In this document: in pieces, positions 1 through 8,026 of the stretch | How positions within the stretch are numbered: position 1 is the stretch's first letter | Layout: every line of letters begins with the position of its first letter | Source: Pseudomonadota bacterium | GTDB taxonomy: Bacteria > Desulfobacterota > Desulfovibrionia > Desulfovibrionales > Desulfovibrionaceae | Assembly (NCBI GenBank): GCA_023438245.1 | Contig: JAEXRD010000149.1 | Location: 13,358-77,357 of the forward strand | Direction: 5' to 3' | DNA length: 64,000 bases | Position numbers and translations under genes: made by a program | Notes under the pieces: model-generated | Database searches by the model: none | What the model was told of the DNA's origin: nothing | The model's input: the letters and a program-made list of their open reading frames with translations, nothing else

Positions 1-1620
1 CTTGCCGATGATCTCGGAGGGCTTGGCCGGGTTGTAGGAATCCAGGGTGTCGGCGGTCTGCACTTCCTTGCCGCCGATGACCAGCGGGTAGACCTTGCCG
101 GCCTGGGCGCGCACCTCGGCGATGGCCTTGACGAAGGCCGCGCGCTCCGCGGGCATGGTGAAGTCCACGCCGGGGAAGTTGGCGAAGGGGGGCAGGCCGC
201 CGGGGCCGGGCTTGGGCTGGGCCGGGGCCTTCTTGGCCGCGATCTCGCGCTCGGCGGTGGTGACGGGGTTCTCCAGCAGGCGCTCCAGTTCCGCGCCCTC
301 GGCGAAGCTCTGGCGCAGGAAGCTCTCGTTGGCGGTGTTCTCCAGCAGGCGGCGAACCAGGTAGGCCATGCCGGGGATGAGGTCGCCGTAGGGGCAGTAC
401 AGGCGCACGCGGCGGGCCACGTTGCGCAGGCCTTTGCGCACGGGCTCGGCCATGCCGTAGAGCACCTGGAACTCGTAGCGGCTCTCGGGCACGTTCAGGG
501 CGCTGGCCATCTCCTGCACGGCGCTGATGGTGCGGATGTTGTGCGAGGCGCAGGCGAAGTGGCAGATGTCGCTGTTCTCCAGGATCATCTTGGCCACGCG
601 CTCATAGGCGGAGTCGGTCTCGGCCTTCACGGTCCACACCGGGATCTCCCAGCCGTTCTGCTTGGCCACCACGGTCTCGGAGTCCCAGTAGGCGCCCTTC
701 ACCAGGCGGATGGAGATGGGCAGGTTCTCCTTGCGCGCCCAGCCGAGCAACTCGCTCACGTCGGCGTCGGTGCACTTCAGGTAGCACTGGAACACGATGC
801 CCAGGTTGGGGTAGTCGCGGAATTCGGGGGCGGTGCGCAGGCGCTTGTACAGCTCGATGGTCATTTCCTTGTACTTGAGCTGCTCCATGTCGATGCACAG
901 GAATCCGCCCATCTCCTTGACCTTGCGGTAGATGGGGGCCACGCGGTCGTAGATGCCCTGGATGGAGTCCTCCAGCGCCACGGGCTTGGCCTGGGAGTAG
1001 AAGGCCGAGGGCTTCACGGCCACGTTGACCTTGGGGGCGTGGCCCCAGTCGAGCTCGCCCTTGGCGTCGAGGGCGTCCCACTTCTTGTATTCGGACTGGA
1101 TGGCGCCGAGCACCTCCATGTAGCCCTGCATGTAGGCGTCGGATTCCTTCTCGTTCACCGTGGCCTCGCCCAGCAGGTCGATGACGAAGGCGAAGCCGTC
1201 CTTGCGCAGCTGGCGGATGCCCTTCACGGCCTCGCCGGCCTTCTCGCCGATGATGAACTGGCGGGCCATGCCCTCGATGTTGGAGCGGATGGCCTTGTTC
1301 AGCATCATGGCCACCAGGCCGCCGCCGAAGCCGGTCTTGCCCGCGCCCCACTTGAGCACCTCGGGGATGTTGGCGTCCTTGTCGCCGAAGTACTCCTCGA
1401 TGTGCCGGGACAGGCTCTCGCCCGTGTTCAGGTAGGGCAGCACGTCCACGAAGCGGAACATCTGGACCTTGAAGTCCTCGTTCTTCATGGCCCAGTCCAT
1501 GACCTTGCCGGTCCACCAGCCCTTGTTGAAAATGGACGGGGCCTCGCCGGCGATGCTCTTGAAGAATTCCTTGCCCCGGTTGACGATCTTCGGGTCAAGG
1601 CTCTGCGTGTCGATTCCCAT
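1..1620 (-). CDS. putA: Bifunctional proline dehydrogenase / glutamate-semialdehyde dehydrogenase (PutA type), C-terminus beyond window
   Basis: This enzyme oxidises proline to glutamate in two steps, an FAD proline dehydrogenase and an NAD-linked P5C/glutamate-semialdehyde dehydrogenase. About 540 residues are visible before the left edge. The proline dehydrogenase barrel spans roughly residues 130-440, with GAYWDSE near 306 and YCPYGDLIPG near 406. A Pro-rich linker follows at about 460-480, and the frame then enters the start of an aldehyde dehydrogenase domain (GGKEVQTAD near 511), which points to the bifunctional class. The ATG at 1620 has GGAGGA about 9 bases upstream, inside the 3' end of the Lrp gene that precedes it on the same strand. 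Most of the second domain, including its catalytic Cys, is not visible, so that activity is inferred. Confidence 0.9.
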   Translation of the reverse strand, partial: MGIDTQSLDPKIVNRGKEFFKSIAGEAPSIFNKGWWTGKVMDWAMKNEDFKVQMFRFVDVLPYLNTGESLSRHIEEYFGDKDANIPEVLKWGAGKTGFGGGLVAMMLNKAIRSNIEGMARQFIIGEKAGEAVKGIRQLRKDGFAFVIDLLGEATVNEKESDAYMQGYMEVLGAIQSEYKKWDALDAKGELDWGHAPKVNVAVKPSAFYSQAKPVALEDSIQGIYDRVAPIYRKVKEMGGFLCIDMEQLKYKEMTIELYKRLRTAPEFRDYPNLGIVFQCYLKCTDADVSELLGWARKENLPISIRLVKGAYWDSETVVAKQNGWEIPVWTVKAETDSAYERVAKMILENSDICHFACASHNIRTISAVQEMASALNVPESRYEFQVLYGMAEPVRKGLRNVARRVRLYCPYGDLIPGMAYLVRRLLENTANESFLRQSFAEGAELERLLENPVTTAEREIAAKKAPAQPKPGPGGLPPFANFPGVDFTMPAERAAFVKAIAEVRAQAGKVYPLVIGGKEVQTADTLDSYNPAKPSEIIGK

Positions 1621-1626
1621 GCTGCT

Positions 1627-2115
1627 CTATTCCTCCGTGGTGTTGCTTTCGCCCTGCCTGTCCGCTCCGGGCAGGGGCAGGGTGCGGGATTCCTTGAGTG
1701 TGGTGAGGACGACGGTGGTGCGGGTGTCGCGCACGCCGGGGATGGCCCCGAACTCCTGCAGGATGCCCTGCAAATGCTCGGTGTCCTTGGCGCGCACCTT
1801 GACCAGGTACGAGTCCTGGCCCGCGGTGTAGTGCACTTCGAGTACGCCGGCCACGCGGGCCAGCGCCTTGCCGATGTCGGTGGAGCCCACGCCCTCGTCG
1901 GCGCGCACGAAGGTGAAGGCGGTGAGGGTGAAGCCCACGTCCTTGGGGTTCAGCACGGCCTCGAAGCCCTTGATGATGCCCTTGCGCTCCAGCTTGCGCA
2001 TGCGCTCCAGCACGGCCGAGGGGGCCATGCCGACCTGCCGGGCGATCTCGGCGTTGGATGTGCGTCCGTTTCCCTGAAGGATGGCCAGTATGGTGAGGTC
2101 GATCTTGTCGATCAT
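1627..2115 (-). CDS. Lrp/AsnC family transcriptional regulator
   Basis: A 162-residue DNA-binding regulator of the feast/famine family. The N-terminal winged helix-turn-helix covers about residues 4-60 (typical NAEIARQVGMAPSAVLERM recognition region) and the RAM ligand-binding domain about 65-145. These proteins usually bind an amino acid as effector. The gene ends six bases before the putA start and carries the putA ribosome-binding site in its last codons, so the two are almost certainly co-transcribed. Control of putA by proline is therefore a reasonable inference, in line with Lrp-type activators of putA in other bacteria, but no operator was identified. Confidence 0.92.
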   Translation of the reverse strand: MIDKIDLTILAILQGNGRTSNAEIARQVGMAPSAVLERMRKLERKGIIKGFEAVLNPKDVGFTLTAFTFVRADEGVGSTDIGKALARVAGVLEVHYTAGQDSYLVKVRAKDTEHLQGILQEFGAIPGVRDTRTTVVLTTLKESRTLPLPGADRQGESNTTEE

Positions 2116-2256
2116 TCGGATTACCCTCCGTTGAGAGAATAATCTTCGTTTTTCGGGAAAACGTCAAGGGGATTGGGCGGCGGAGGGGGGCCGCTGGCAG
2201 CGGGGATTGCCCAAATTACGTATTCTGCTATGCCTACCGGCAAAGAGGAGGGCCGC

Positions 2257-3195
2257 GTGCCGCGAGTTCTTGCCATTCTGCTCCTTGCCGCGCTGTGTGC
2301 GGTTCCGTGCGCCCTCCGGGCCGCGCCTCCCTCGCCGGGTGGGCAGGCCTCGGCCCTGGCGCCCATGTTCGCGCGGCTGGCCCGCGCCGGCAGCGACGAG
2401 GCCCGGCTGGCCTTCGATCTGGCTGTGCGCGCGCGTCCCGACGACGCCGAGGCGCGCGCCGGGCTGGCCATCGCCCTTGTGCTGGCCGGGCGCGAGGCCG
2501 ATGCCGGATACCATCTGCAGCGGGCGGTCGAATCCGCCTCGCCGATCCCGGCCGTGCGCCTGGCCAGGGGGCTGGCCCTGGGGTTGGCCCCGGGCCAGGC
2601 CGGCTCGGCGGGCGCAGCGGAGGCCGCCTACCAGTTCAACCGGGCCGTGGAGGAGGGCGCGGACCCTGCCCTGGCGCTGCTGTGCAGGGCCGCCGTGGCC
2701 GGGGCCAGGAGGGACTTTGCCGCCGGGCAGCGGGCCATGGTCGAGTACGACGCGCTGGTGCCCAAGGCCGGGCAGGCGGAGACCGCGCCCCGGCTGGCGG
2801 ACCGCGTCAGCCGCGAGGAGGCCATGGTGGGGAGCTACTTCCTGGACCAGGGCGCCAAGGGCGGGAGCACCGCCGGCCTGTACCTGGGCCTGCTGCGCAA
2901 GAACGGCGCGCTCACCGGGGCCGGGGCTCTGGCCTTGCGTAGGGCGGGCATGGCGCGGGCCTCCGGCTTCACCTTCCAGGACGGCTCGGTGACCTTCGTG
3001 TTGGAGGTGGACCAGGTCTTCCATCGCCTCTACTACTGGCGGTTCACGCTGGACACCTCCGGCGGCTTCGACCTCATGCCCGTGCTCAAGATCGAACGGG
3101 CGGACGCGAGAGAGGGGCCATGGCGTGCGGCGGACGCGGACGAGTTCACGCCCCCTGCGCGGGCCCTGGTGCGCGTGCCGCCCAAGGCCCAGTGA
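2257..3195 (+). CDS. Exported protein of unknown function, TPR-like helical repeats
   Basis: About 312 residues. I chose the GTG at 2257 because AGAGGAGG lies 7 bases upstream; an ATG at 2230 in the same frame has no such site. From this GTG the protein starts with a classical signal peptide (VPRVLAILLLAALCAVPCALRAA). The next ~200 residues are Ala/Arg-rich and helical, with tetratricopeptide-like spacing (DEARLAFDLAVRARPDDAEA). The C-terminal ~60 residues look beta-rich (FTLDTSGGFDLMPVLKIE). It lies just upstream of the Mla operon, in the same direction, but a functional link is not shown. I do not recognise the family. Confidence 0.7.
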   Translation: MPRVLAILLLAALCAVPCALRAAPPSPGGQASALAPMFARLARAGSDEARLAFDLAVRARPDDAEARAGLAIALVLAGREADAGYHLQRAVESASPIPAVRLARGLALGLAPGQAGSAGAAEAAYQFNRAVEEGADPALALLCRAAVAGARRDFAAGQRAMVEYDALVPKAGQAETAPRLADRVSREEAMVGSYFLDQGAKGGSTAGLYLGLLRKNGALTGAGALALRRAGMARASGFTFQDGSVTFVLEVDQVFHRLYYWRFTLDTSGGFDLMPVLKIERADAREGPWRAADADEFTPPARALVRVPPKAQ

Positions 3196-3244
3196 GGCGC
3201 GACCCTTTGCCTTTCCGCGCGCTTTGCGCTAACCCTTGGGCATC

Positions 3245-4405
3245 ATGTCGAACTCTCATGCCGCCACGCCGCAAGGGTTGACCGTCCGCCAGGAGGACGC
3301 GGAGGGGCTGGTGCTGTCCTTCGCCACCGACCTGGACGCCCAGGCCGTGGCCGGGCTGTGGTCGGGCGCGCACCGGGCGCTGGCCGGGCGCGGGTTCGCG
3401 GCGCTCACCCTCGACGTCTCCGGCGTGGGCTACATGGACGGGGCCGGGCTGGCGCTGCTCGTCTCGCTGCGCCGCCTGGCCGAGGGCCAGGGCGCCACGG
3501 TGGGGGAGCTGGGCCTGTCCGAGCGCCACGCCCACCTGCTGGAGCTGGCCGGGCGCGCGGTGCCGCCTCCGGGCGGGGACGGGGCGCGGGCCGAGGGCGA
3601 GGGCTCCGAGCGCAGGACCGTGGGCCGGGGCATGGGCGAAGGCCTCCGCGAGATATGGGAAAACGTGCGCATGGTGGTGGGCTTCGTGGGCGAGGCCTCG
3701 CTGGTGCTGTGGCAGTCCTTGCGCCGCCCGCGCGAGGTGCGCTGGAAGGACGTGCTGCTCCAGGCGCTGGCCGTGGGCGTGGAGAGCATGCCCATCCTGC
3801 TCCTCATCGGCTTCCTCATGGGGCTGATCATGAGCTTCCAGTCGGTCATCACGCTGCAGCGCTTCGGCGGGGAGATCTTCGTGCCCAACATGCTGGGCCT
3901 GGTCATGTTCCGCGAGATGGGGCCGCTGGTCACCGCCATCCTGCTGGCGGCGCGCTCCGGCAGCGCCTTCGCCGCGGAGATCGGCACCATGCGCGTCAAC
4001 GAGGAGCTGGACGCGCTGTCCACCATGGGCATAAGCCCGGTGCGCTTCCTGGTGGGCCCGCGCATCCTGTCCTCGCTGGCCGTGGTGCCGGTGATGACGC
4101 TGTTCTTCAATTTCGCCAGCCTCGTGGGCGGCGCGCTGGTCATGCTGTCCATCGGCTTCCCGCTGGTCACCTTCACCTCCCGCGTGTTCGCCAACGTCAA
4201 GGGCACGGACCTCGTGGGCAGCCTCATCAAGATCATCGTGTTCGCCCTGCTGGTGACGGGCGTGAGCTGCCTGCGCGGGCTGCGCACGGGCGGAGGGGCC
4301 AGCGCCGTGGGCCGCAGCACCACCGCCGCCGTGGTCAGCGGGCTCATCCTCATCACCATCGCCGACGGCCTGTTCGCGGTGCTGTTCTACTACTTCAAGA
4401 TCTGA
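3245..4405 (+). CDS. mlaE: MlaE-family ABC transporter permease with N-terminal STAS domain
   Basis: Inner-membrane permease of an MCE/Mla lipid transporter. Residues ~15-100 form a STAS-like domain (a segment around VSGVGYMDGAGLALL), and residues ~145-385 are the MlaE permease with five or six membrane segments. The family signature region FREMGPLVTAILLAARSGSA is present around residues 220-240. In classical systems MlaB supplies the STAS domain separately; here it is fused. The start is uncertain: the ATG at 3245 is preferred over an in-frame TTG at 3236, neither having a strong ribosome-binding site. The gene begins a run of four genes with mlaF, mlaD and a lipoprotein. Confidence 0.9.
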   Translation: MSNSHAATPQGLTVRQEDAEGLVLSFATDLDAQAVAGLWSGAHRALAGRGFAALTLDVSGVGYMDGAGLALLVSLRRLAEGQGATVGELGLSERHAHLLELAGRAVPPPGGDGARAEGEGSERRTVGRGMGEGLREIWENVRMVVGFVGEASLVLWQSLRRPREVRWKDVLLQALAVGVESMPILLLIGFLMGLIMSFQSVITLQRFGGEIFVPNMLGLVMFREMGPLVTAILLAARSGSAFAAEIGTMRVNEELDALSTMGISPVRFLVGPRILSSLAVVPVMTLFFNFASLVGGALVMLSIGFPLVTFTSRVFANVKGTDLVGSLIKIIVFALLVTGVSCLRGLRTGGGASAVGRSTTAAVVSGLILITIADGLFAVLFYYFKI

Positions 4406-4419
4406 TACCAGGCGGAAAC

Positions 4420-5250
4420 ATGAGCGCGGAACCCACCGGACCCATCATCAGCGTGCGCGGGCTTACCTGCGCCTACGGCGACCGCACGGTGCTCCGGGAC
4501 GTGGCCTTCGACGTGGCCCCGGGCGAGGTGTTCGTGGTCATCGGACGCTCCGGCTGCGGCAAGAGCACGCTCATGAAGCACATGATCGGCCTCATCGAGC
4601 CGGTGTCGGGCAGCATCGTGCTCTCCGGGCGCGACATCGTCACCGCCGAGGGGGCCGAACGCCTGGAGATCCTGAAGGGCATCGGCGTGATGTACCAGGG
4701 CGGCGCGCTGTTCGGCTCCATGAGCGTGGCCAACAACATCGGCCTGCCGCTGGAGCAGTACACCGACCTGCCGCCCGAGGCCGTGGAGGTCATCAGCCGC
4801 GTGAAGCTCTCGCTCGTCGGGCTGGAGCAGTTCGCCCACTTCATGCCCTCGGAGCTCTCCGGCGGCATGGTCAAGCGCGCGGCCATCGCCCGGGCCATGG
4901 CGCTCGACCCGCCCATCCTGTTCCTGGACGAGCCCAGCGCGGGCCTGGACCCGGTGACCAGCGCCGAGCTGGACGTGCTGGTGCGCAGCCTGGCCGAGGC
5001 CCTGGGCATCACCTTCGTCATCGTGTCCCACGAGCTGCCGAGCATCCTGGCCATCGCCGACCGCGTCATCCTGCTGGACGACGGGGTGCGCGGCATCGCC
5101 GCCGAGGGCGACCCGCGCGAGCTCTACGCCCACAGCACAGACCCGGTGGTGCGCCGGTTCTTCGACCGCGAGGTGGCCCAGCGCGTGGCCGCTCCGCCCC
5201 CCCAGCGCCACAGCCGTCACGCAAAACCCGAGCCGGAGGCCAGGCCATGA
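4420..5250 (+). CDS. mlaF: Mla-type ABC transporter ATP-binding protein
   Basis: A 276-residue ATPase that powers the MlaE permease. Walker A is GRSGCGKST (residues ~42-50), the signature is LSGGM, and Walker B is ILFLDEPSAGLDPV. The frame stays open for about 350 codons upstream, but that stretch overlaps mlaE; the ATG at 4420 lies 15 bases after the mlaE stop and begins the ABC domain cleanly. The last codons overlap the mlaD start (ATGA), which suggests translational coupling. The His/Arg/Pro-rich tail after residue ~250 is dispensable-looking. Confidence 0.93.
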   Translation: MSAEPTGPIISVRGLTCAYGDRTVLRDVAFDVAPGEVFVVIGRSGCGKSTLMKHMIGLIEPVSGSIVLSGRDIVTAEGAERLEILKGIGVMYQGGALFGSMSVANNIGLPLEQYTDLPPEAVEVISRVKLSLVGLEQFAHFMPSELSGGMVKRAAIARAMALDPPILFLDEPSAGLDPVTSAELDVLVRSLAEALGITFVIVSHELPSILAIADRVILLDDGVRGIAAEGDPRELYAHSTDPVVRRFFDREVAQRVAAPPPQRHSRHAKPEPEARP

Positions 5251-6395
5251 TCCGCAGCGGCGACTATTTCAAGCTCGGGCTCTTCGTCATCGGCGGGGTG
5301 GCGCTCCTGGTGGTGGTGCTGCTGGCCCTGGGCATGGGCAGGCTGTTCCAGCGCACCTGGCAGATGGAGACCTACATCAACGAGAGCGTCAACGGCCTGG
5401 AGATCGGCTCGCCGGTGAAGTTCCGGGGCGTGCGCATCGGCAGCGTCACCGAGATCGGCTTCGTCTCCGCCAAGTACGGCAAGAAGGCCGACGGGTACCG
5501 CTACGTCTACGTGCTGTGCACCCTGGACAAGGACATCTTCGGCGGCATGGGCAGCAAGCCCGCGGCGGAGCAGGCCGAGCGCGAGGTGGAGCGCGGCCTG
5601 CGCGCGCGCACCATCTCCCAGGGCCTCACCGGCCAGCTCTTCCTGGGGCTGGACTACGTGGAGGCCGACCGCAACCCGCACCTGCCCATCGAGTGGGAGC
5701 CCGCCAGCATCTACATCCCCTCGGCCCCCAGCACGCTCTCCCGCGTGGAGCAGGCGGTGCTGGGCATCAGCAACACGCTGGAGGGGCTGGAGGAGGCCGA
5801 ACTGCCCGAGGCGGTGAAGAGCTTCCGCCGCTTCGCCGACAGCGCCAGCACCTTCCTGGACCAGGCCGACCTGCGCGACATCGGCCCGCGCATCAACGCC
5901 ACCCTGGAGCAGACCCGCACGCTGCTGGCGCGCATCAACCAGCTCCTGGCCGACCCGGCGGTGGACACCCTGCTGCCCGAGACGGCCAAGACCGTGCACG
6001 GCGTGCGCACGCTCGTGGAGACCGCCGGGCCGGACGCCGCCGCGCTGATGAAGGAATCCCGCGAGCTGGCCAGGAGCCTCAAGGTCTCGGCGGGCAAGCT
6101 GGAGGCCTTCCTGACCAACCCGGAGACCGAGAAGCAGCTGGCGCAGATGCCCGAGACCGTCAAGAAGGCCCGGGAGACCATCGAGGAGCTGCACTCGGCC
6201 TCGGCGCGGCTCAACCAGGTCATGGGCCGGGTGCAGGGGCTCACCGCCAGCCAGCAGGCCAACGTGGAATCCATTCTGGAGGGCGCGCGCCTGCTCATCG
6301 AGAACCTGCGCGAGATCACCGGGGAGGCGGGGCGCAACCCGTCGGGCATGATCTTCGGCGCGCCGCCGCAACGTTCGCCGCTGGACAAGCGGTAG
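5247..6395 (+). CDS. mlaD: MlaD-family MCE lipid-binding protein
   Basis: A 382-residue periplasmic protein anchored by one N-terminal membrane helix (residues ~10-30). The MCE domain follows at ~40-140 (VNGLEIGSPVKFRGVRIG), and the remainder is a long helical region rich in heptads, as in larger MCE proteins that form a lipid tunnel between the membranes. It is longer than E. coli MlaD (about 180 residues) and closer in layout to PqiB/Mce-type proteins. The start ATG overlaps the mlaF stop. Its place between mlaF and a lipoprotein gene is the standard order for such transporters. Confidence 0.9.
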   Translation: MIRSGDYFKLGLFVIGGVALLVVVLLALGMGRLFQRTWQMETYINESVNGLEIGSPVKFRGVRIGSVTEIGFVSAKYGKKADGYRYVYVLCTLDKDIFGGMGSKPAAEQAEREVERGLRARTISQGLTGQLFLGLDYVEADRNPHLPIEWEPASIYIPSAPSTLSRVEQAVLGISNTLEGLEEAELPEAVKSFRRFADSASTFLDQADLRDIGPRINATLEQTRTLLARINQLLADPAVDTLLPETAKTVHGVRTLVETAGPDAAALMKESRELARSLKVSAGKLEAFLTNPETEKQLAQMPETVKKARETIEELHSASARLNQVMGRVQGLTASQQANVESILEGARLLIENLREITGEAGRNPSGMIFGAPPQRSPLDKR

Positions 6396-6405
6396 GGGAG
6401 ACGCC

Positions 6406-7035
6406 ATGCGAAAGAGCCTGAAGCCCGCCATCCTGCTGCTGTCCTGCGTCCTGGCCGCCGCCGCGTTCCTGGGCTGCGTGAAGATGGACCGCGCGCCCGT
6501 GGACAAGCAATTCTTCGCCCTGGACGTGGCCCGGCCCGGCGAGGCGCTGCCCGCCGCCAAGGGCCCGGCCCTGATGGTCCGCAGGCTGCAGATCTCGCCG
6601 CGCGTGGCCGGGCGCGAGCTGGTGTACAAGGTGGGCGAGAGCGGCTGGACCGCGGACTACTACAACCAGTTCTTCACGCCCCCGGCGGACATGCTCTCCC
6701 AGGACCTGCGCACGTGGCTGCGCGCCAGCGGGCTGTACTCCAACGTGGTGGACCCCGGCAGCCTGCTGGAGCCCCGGCTCATCCTGGAGGGCAACGTCAC
6801 CAGCCTGTACGGCGACCTGACGGCCAAGCCCGGCACCGCCGTGGTGCAGATGCAGTTCCTGCTGCTGGACAACGCCGGGGCCGAGCGCCGCGTGCTCATG
6901 ACCCGCGACGTCAGCGCCAGCGCGCCCCTGGCCGGGGCCACGCCCCGGGACCTGGTGCTGGCCCTGCGCACGGCCGTGGCCCGGTGCTTCGGCGAGCTGG
7001 AGGGGGCGCTGCGCCAGGTTCCCCCGCCGCAATGA
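6406..7035 (+). CDS. ABC-type transport auxiliary lipoprotein (PqiC/ABC_trans_aux type)
   Basis: A 209-residue lipoprotein. The signal peptide ends in a lipobox (FLGC, Cys24), so the mature protein is probably attached to the outer membrane. The mature part has the order seen in the ABC-type auxiliary lipoprotein family: an early strand with FFALDVARP, a YYNQFFTPPADML segment, and a late segment on suppression of a large beta-sheet domain. It follows mlaD by 10 bases and is probably the outer-membrane partner of this MCE transporter, as PqiC is for PqiB. The family assignment rests on pattern and context. Confidence 0.8.
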   Translation: MRKSLKPAILLLSCVLAAAAFLGCVKMDRAPVDKQFFALDVARPGEALPAAKGPALMVRRLQISPRVAGRELVYKVGESGWTADYYNQFFTPPADMLSQDLRTWLRASGLYSNVVDPGSLLEPRLILEGNVTSLYGDLTAKPGTAVVQMQFLLLDNAGAERRVLMTRDVSASAPLAGATPRDLVLALRTAVARCFGELEGALRQVPPPQ

Positions 7036-7048
7036 CGCCGACCCGCCG

Positions 7049-7228
7049 CTAGCGCAGCCCGCCCAGGCCCAACCCGGCCAGCACGGCCAGCCCGGCCCAG
7101 AGCAGGGTCTTGGCCGCGCCGCGCCATGCGGCCACCCCCTGGGACCTGTCCGCGCCGCCCGCGCTGGTGTCCTCCGGGCGCACCAGATAGGCCGCCAGCC
7201 GCCACAGCTCCGAGAGCAGGGGGACCAT
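7049..7228 (-). CDS. Possible small membrane protein, 59 residues
   Basis: A short reading frame directly downstream of the LysE gene on the same strand. The ATG at 7228 lies inside the LysE-gene stop region with no clear ribosome-binding site, so translation would depend on coupling. The C-terminal half contains one hydrophobic segment (TLLWAGLAVLAGLGLGG). It fills the gap up to the convergent Mla lipoprotein gene. The frame also extends upstream, antisense-like, through the LysE gene, so it could be fortuitous in this GC-rich DNA. Confidence 0.35.
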   Translation of the reverse strand: MVPLLSELWRLAAYLVRPEDTSAGGADRSQGVAAWRGAAKTLLWAGLAVLAGLGLGGLR

Positions 7229-7236
7229 GGCCAGGC

Positions 7237-7863
7237 CTACAAAATCCCCAGGTCGCGGAGCATCTCCCCGGCCATGGGCACCACGGACAGCGCCAGAAGC
7301 GAGGCCATGGCCACGTTGAAGGCTTTCAGTCTGCGGCGGTCCTGCATCAGCCCGCGCATGAGCGCGCCCAGCACCGCCCAGCCGCCCACGCAGGGCATGC
7401 CCACGAAGAAGAACGCCGCCGTGACGATGAGTGCCCCCGCGATGGGCCGGTCGGGCGGGGCGTAGGTGCTGGCGGCGGTGATGCACATCATGAGCGCCTT
7501 GGGATTCACCCACTGGAAGGCCGAGGCCTGCAGGAAGGTCATGGGCCTGGCCCCGCCGCCCTCGCCGTCCATGCCGTTCGGGGTGGAGCTGCCGATGGCC
7601 CAGGCCAGGTAGAGCATGTAGCCCACGCCCACCGCCCGCAGCACCGAGTAGAGGCCGGGCACGGCCTCGAACACCATGCCCACGCCCAGCCCCAGCACCA
7701 GCTGCATGAAGGTGAAGCCCAGGGTGACGCCCAGGATGTGCGGCAGGCTTTTGCGCAGGCCGAAGTTGACGCCCGAGGCGAAGAGCATGGCGTTGTTGGG
7801 GCCGGGCGTGGCCGAGGTGGCCAGTGCAAACAGGCACAGGGAGATGAGGGTTTCGGAATTCAT
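7237..7863 (-). CDS. LysE/RhtB-family amino-acid exporter
   Basis: A 208-residue inner-membrane protein with about six hydrophobic segments and the family N-terminal signature TSATPGPNNAMLFASG. Members export amino acids or related small molecules. The ATG at 7863 has AAGGAAG about 7 bases upstream. It is transcribed away from a MocR-type regulator, with palindromes in the shared gap, so regulation of the exporter by that regulator is likely. The substrate cannot be read from the sequence. Confidence 0.9.
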   Translation of the reverse strand: MNSETLISLCLFALATSATPGPNNAMLFASGVNFGLRKSLPHILGVTLGFTFMQLVLGLGVGMVFEAVPGLYSVLRAVGVGYMLYLAWAIGSSTPNGMDGEGGGARPMTFLQASAFQWVNPKALMMCITAASTYAPPDRPIAGALIVTAAFFFVGMPCVGGWAVLGALMRGLMQDRRRLKAFNVAMASLLALSVVPMAGEMLRDLGIL

Positions 7864-7894
7864 GGCCGCTTCCTTGGCTGTGATGGTGAAATAG

Positions 7895-7914
7895 TGACAA
7901 TTTGCAGATTGTAC
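7895..7914. promoter_or_regulatory. Imperfect inverted repeat upstream of the LysE gene
   Basis: TGACAAT and ATTGTAC flank a 6-base spacer. The arms resemble those of the perfect palindrome at 8008-8026, so this may be a second operator for the MocR-type regulator on the exporter side. Inference from similarity only. Confidence 0.4.
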
Positions 7915-7980
7915 TCATTGCGTTTGCGCCGTAAACACAGCACATGGCAATGAAATGGGGGTCTGCGGCCAGCATGTATG

Positions 7981-8009
7981 TTGACAGCATCGGGCGGTCA
8001 ATGTATTTA
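7981..8009 (+). promoter_or_regulatory. Candidate sigma-70 promoter for the MocR-type gene
   Basis: A perfect TTGACA (7981-7986) is followed after 17 bases by the weak -10 sequence TATTTA (8004-8009). The predicted transcription start would fall at about 8016, practically at the ATG at 8018, so the transcript would be leaderless or nearly so. Confidence 0.45.
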
Positions 8010-8026
8010 TTGTCACCATGACAATA
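8008..8026. promoter_or_regulatory. Perfect palindrome over the MocR-gene start, probable operator
   Basis: TATTGTCA-CCA-TGACAATA is an exact inverted repeat with 8-base arms. It covers the start codon at 8018 and the predicted transcription start, a position suited to autorepression. Confidence 0.6.

Noticed and set aside
541..2142. A 500-codon open frame antisense to putA and the Lrp gene
   Set aside because: GC-rich DNA gives long open frames opposite real genes; the protein is low-complexity (His/Leu/Gly/Val) and matches nothing, while the minus-strand genes have clear motifs. The same applies to similar long frames opposite the large membrane protein (22886-25729), gatA (46214-49105) and dnaK (51687-53687).
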